Shown one piece after another: positions 5,414 to 7,124 of a stretch of 7,124 nucleotides of DNA (within the stretch, counting starts at the first letter, position 1; every line of letters begins with the position of its first letter). The DNA comes from CAZJYI01 sp964550025 (lineage in GTDB: Bacteria > Verrucomicrobiota > Kiritimatiellia > UBA8416 > CAYOBW01): the NCBI GenBank assembly GCA_964550025.1, contig CAZJYI010000317.1:1-7124 (forward strand). The letters run 5' to 3'. Made by a program: the position numbers and the translations under genes. The notes beneath the pieces were generated by a model. The model did no database searches and was not told where the DNA came from. It was given only the letters and a program-made list of their open reading frames with translations.

Positions 5414-6211
5414 ATGAAAGTTGGCTTTATCGGCGGCGGCAAGATGGGGGAGGCCATCGTGGCCGACCTGGTGAACTCGCGGATTCTGAACGCGCACGAC
5501 GTCTTTGTCGTCGATATCAGCGAGGAGCGTCGTCGGATCATGAAGCGCCGGCACGGGGTGAACGTGTTCGCGGACAATGGCCTGATGCTGGGCGTCACGG
5601 ACATCGTCTTCCTTGCCGTCAAGCCGCAGAACCAGGATACCGTGCTGGACGAGATTGCCGACGTGGTGCGTCCGGAACACCTCATTATCTCGATTGCAGC
5701 CGGCCGTCGGATAGAGCACATAGAGGCCAAGCTGCCCGATTCAAAGGTCGTTCGGGTTATGCCGAACCTCGCCGCCCTGATCTCCGAGGGGATGAGCGTG
5801 TTCTGTACCGGCGACAGGGTGACGGTCGAGGACCGCAAGAAGGTCATTACGCTGCTGTCCTGCTTCGGGCAGGTGCTGGAGCTTCCCGAAGAACAGTTCG
5901 ATGCCGTGACGGCCGTGAGCGGTTCGGGACCCGCGTTCTTCGCGCACTTCCTGGAACTGATGATTGAGGGGGGCGAGGCACTCGGCCTGGACCGAAAGGA
6001 TGCCGCTCTGCTGGCAGAGCAGACGATGCTGGGCACCGCGATGCTGCTCGTGAAGGGCGAGTACAGTACGGAGGAGCTCATCAAGGCCGTGAGCTCGGCC
6101 AAGGGCACCACCGTGGCCGGCTTCGGCGTGCTGGACGCCTCCGATCTGAGAACGGTAGTGGCGGGCACACTGGCGGCAGCCGCGAAGCGGAGCAAGGAGC
6201 TAAGTCAGTAG
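5414..6211 (+). CDS. proC: pyrroline-5-carboxylate reductase
   Basis: ProC has 265 aa, the usual length. It reduces pyrroline-5-carboxylate to L-proline with NAD(P)H, the last step of proline synthesis, in the cytoplasm. The N-terminal Rossmann motif GFIGGGKMGEAI (residues 4-15) binds the nucleotide, with FLAVKPQ further on. VRVMPN (113-118), the AVSGSGPAFF helix start (167-176) and the C-terminal signature around 226-265 form the dimer and substrate site. Two family-conserved spots are altered: MPN is followed by LAALISEG rather than the usual TPA-type sequence, and the SPGGTT loop reads SAKGTT (228-233). The TT pair is kept, so activity is likely but affinity or substrate range may differ. 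The AAGGA site at 5403-5407 lies 6 nt before the ATG. It follows pruA by 20 nt and is surely co-transcribed with it. Confidence 0.95.
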   Translation: MKVGFIGGGKMGEAIVADLVNSRILNAHDVFVVDISEERRRIMKRRHGVNVFADNGLMLGVTDIVFLAVKPQNQDTVLDEIADVVRPEHLIISIAAGRRIEHIEAKLPDSKVVRVMPNLAALISEGMSVFCTGDRVTVEDRKKVITLLSCFGQVLELPEEQFDAVTAVSGSGPAFFAHFLELMIEGGEALGLDRKDAALLAEQTMLGTAMLLVKGEYSTEELIKAVSSAKGTTVAGFGVLDASDLRTVVAGTLAAAAKRSKELSQ

Positions 6212-6215
6212 GGAA

Positions 6216-6260
6216 GTCGCGGCAGGCCCGTCTTCGCCTGTCGGCTTCGTCGCGGCAGGC
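6216..6260. repeat. 12-bp direct repeat with REP-like hairpin after proC
   Basis: GTCGCGGCAGGC occurs at 6216-6227 and again at 6249-6260. The end of the first copy, CGGCAGGC (6220-6227), pairs with GCCTGTCG (6236-6243) with one G-U, across an 8-nt loop; GAAG (6213-6216) and CTTC (6245-6248) can extend the stem past a small internal loop. The structure starts 2-5 nt after the proC stop. There is no T-run, so it may protect the 3' end of the mRNA rather than terminate it, or be one copy of a dispersed intergenic repeat. Confidence 0.5.
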
Positions 6261-6272
6261 GCGTGGTGCTTG

Positions 6273-6314
6273 TCGCGGGTCGCGAGTCGCGAGTCGGGGG
6301 CTGAGGGTCGCGGT
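6273..6314. repeat. degenerate heptamer tandem array (6 units, TCGCGAG type)
   Basis: Six 7-nt units run head to tail: TCGCGGG, TCGCGAG, TCGCGAG, TCGGGGG, CTGAGGG and TCGCGGT. Units two and three are identical and decay increases towards the right. The core TCGCGA is self-complementary. The period equals that of the arrays at 1047 and 6345, although the unit sequence is different. Confidence 0.75.
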
Positions 6315-6344
6315 GCGGTCCGGGCTTCTGGCCTCTCCAATCGA

Positions 6345-6386
6345 GTCTCTGGTATCCGGTATCTGAGATTTGAGATCTGAGATTTG
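6345..6386. repeat. degenerate heptamer tandem array (6 units, AGATTTG type)
   Basis: Six 7-nt units without gaps: GTCTCTG, GTATCCG, GTATCTG, AGATTTG, AGATCTG and AGATTTG. Neighbouring units differ by one to three bases, giving two subfamilies (GTATCTG-like, then AGATTTG-like). It is AT-richer than the surroundings and ends 14 nt before the terminator stem. It lies 30 nt after the other array in the same spacer. Confidence 0.75.
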
Positions 6387-6400
6387 CCGTTACGCGGAGA

Positions 6401-6424
6401 AAGCGCCTTCAACCGAAGGCGCTT
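6401..6424. terminator. bidirectional terminator hairpin between convergent genes
   Basis: AAGCGCCTTC (6401-6410) pairs perfectly with GAAGGCGCTT (6415-6424) across loop AACC, a strong 10-bp stem. It lies between proC (plus) and the acyl-CoA dehydrogenase gene (minus, stop at 6453-6455). On the minus strand the stem is followed by TCTCC, so with the stem's own TT there is a short pyrimidine tail; on the plus strand the tail is CCTC. Either way the T-run is poor, but position and stem strength fit a shared terminator. Confidence 0.7.
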
Positions 6425-6452
6425 CCTCGACTACCCGTAATTGCCGCGCGGG

Positions 6453-7124
6453 CTACTTCTTTTTCCCCGCCGCCTCCTTGATCAGGTTCCCGGCGATGAC
6501 GTCACGCTGGATCTGGTTGGTTCCCTCGTAGATCTGCGTGATCTTCGCGTCGCGCATCATCTTCTCCACGGGATACTCTTTCATGTACCCGTAGCCGCCC
6601 AGGACCTGGACTGCGTCGGTGGTGACCTTCATCGCCGTGTCGGAACAGAAGACCTTGGCCATGGCGGAGATCTTGCTGAAGTTCTTCACGCCGCTGTCAA
6701 TCTGCCGGGCGCAGAAATAGCAGAGCTGGCGAGCGGCCTCAACCTGCGTTGCCATGTCGGCCAGCATGAATGAGATGCCCTGGAAGGCCGATATGGGCTT
6801 CCCGAACTGGCGGCGTTCGCGGCTGTACTGCACGGCCGTATCCACCGCTGCCTGCGCGATCCCCAGGGCCTGGGCGGCCACGCCGGGGCGCGACATGTCC
6901 AAGGTCTTCATCGCGACGACGAAACCGAGGCCCTCTTTGCCGATGAGGTTCTCGCCCGGAACGCGGCAGTCCTGGAAGATCAGCTCGCGCGTTGCCGAGG
7001 CGCGAATGCCCATCTTGTTCTCTTTCTTGCCGAACTCGAATCCCGGCGTGCCCTTCTCGACGATGAACATGCTGGCTCCGCGGGCGCCCTTGTTCCTGTC
7101 GGTCAGGGCGACTACGGTGTAGAT
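6453..7124 (-). CDS. acyl-CoA dehydrogenase (short-chain/butyryl-CoA type), C-terminal part
   Basis: The frame is open to the right edge, giving 223 residues, roughly the last 60% of a protein of about 380 aa. An internal ATG at 7070 is not the start, because the reading continues upstream with family sequence (IYTVVALTDRNKGARGASMF). The enzyme oxidises acyl-CoA to trans-2-enoyl-CoA with FAD and passes electrons to ETF. Visible landmarks are the middle beta domain (EKGTPGFEFGKKENKMGIRA), the strand DCRVPGENLIG, the FAD/dimer motif YSRERRQFGKPI, the QVLGGYGYMKEYPVEKMMRD signature, and the catalytic Glu in IYEGTNQIQRDVIAG (codon 6527-6525). The Glu position in YEGT is that of short- and medium-chain enzymes. 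The best match is the butyryl-CoA/short-chain type, but chain length cannot be settled from half the protein. The C-terminus is a lysine run (AAGKKK). The gene is convergent with proC. Confidence 0.93.
   Translation of the reverse strand: MYTVVALTDRNKGARGASMFIVEKGTPGFEFGKKENKMGIRASATRELIFQDCRVPGENLIGKEGLGFVVAMKTLDMSRPGVAAQALGIAQAAVDTAVQYSRERRQFGKPISAFQGISFMLADMATQVEAARQLCYFCARQIDSGVKNFSKISAMAKVFCSDTAMKVTTDAVQVLGGYGYMKEYPVEKMMRDAKITQIYEGTNQIQRDVIAGNLIKEAAGKKK

Noticed and set aside
3054..5414. 786-codon minus-strand frame across the HAD gene and pruA
   Set aside because: It is antisense to two certain genes, is Arg/His/Gln-rich, and has no domain. It is a by-product of GC-rich codon use.

Overview
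This is a GC-rich bacterial window with mostly plus-strand genes. The mix points to a PVC-type lineage (Verrucomicrobiota/Kiritimatiellota/Lentisphaerota or Planctomycetota): EF-hand proteins of an exported type, a small conserved unknown protein of a kind I associate with these groups, and degenerate 7-nt tandem repeats in the spacers. This placement is inference. No single marker here proves it.

Layout. (1) Positions 2-115 are the tail of an EF-hand protein. (2) Positions 116-950 form a gene-poor stretch. It holds only one plausible small minus-strand ORF, which looks like a truncated regulator or excisionase-type protein, one weak plus-strand ORF, and a hairpin terminator. (3) tRNA-Tyr(GUA) lies on the minus strand with an encoded CCA, and a heptamer repeat array sits just upstream of it. 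(4) Position 1229 starts a signal-peptide protein with an internal duplication (GPxVYADG) and a C-terminal EF-hand/dockerin-like loop. It appears to be read from its own promoter with almost no leader. (5) A tight plus-strand cluster follows: a 160-aa conserved unknown protein, a membrane-anchored HAD phosphatase, pruA (P5C/glutamate-semialdehyde dehydrogenase) and proC (P5C reductase). Gaps are about 20 nt, and the pruA Shine-Dalgarno sequence lies inside a small hairpin that begins right after the HAD stop codon. (6) Positions 6212-6452 are a repeat-rich spacer with a REP-like hairpin, two more heptamer arrays and a bidirectional terminator. (7) A convergent minus-strand gene, the C-terminal half of a short-chain acyl-CoA dehydrogenase, runs off the right edge.

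How the genes fit together. PruA and ProC meet at one metabolite, pyrroline-5-carboxylate/glutamate semialdehyde: PruA oxidises it to glutamate and ProC reduces it to proline. No proline dehydrogenase or ornithine aminotransferase is visible here. The HAD protein and the small unknown protein are likely co-transcribed with them, but nothing in their sequences ties them to proline metabolism.

I see no CRISPR array, intact mobile element or obvious new defence system. The most unusual signals are the recurrent 7-nt-period repeats in several spacers, the hairpin over the pruA ribosome site, the near-leaderless secreted EF-hand protein, and the decayed-looking region beside the tRNA.
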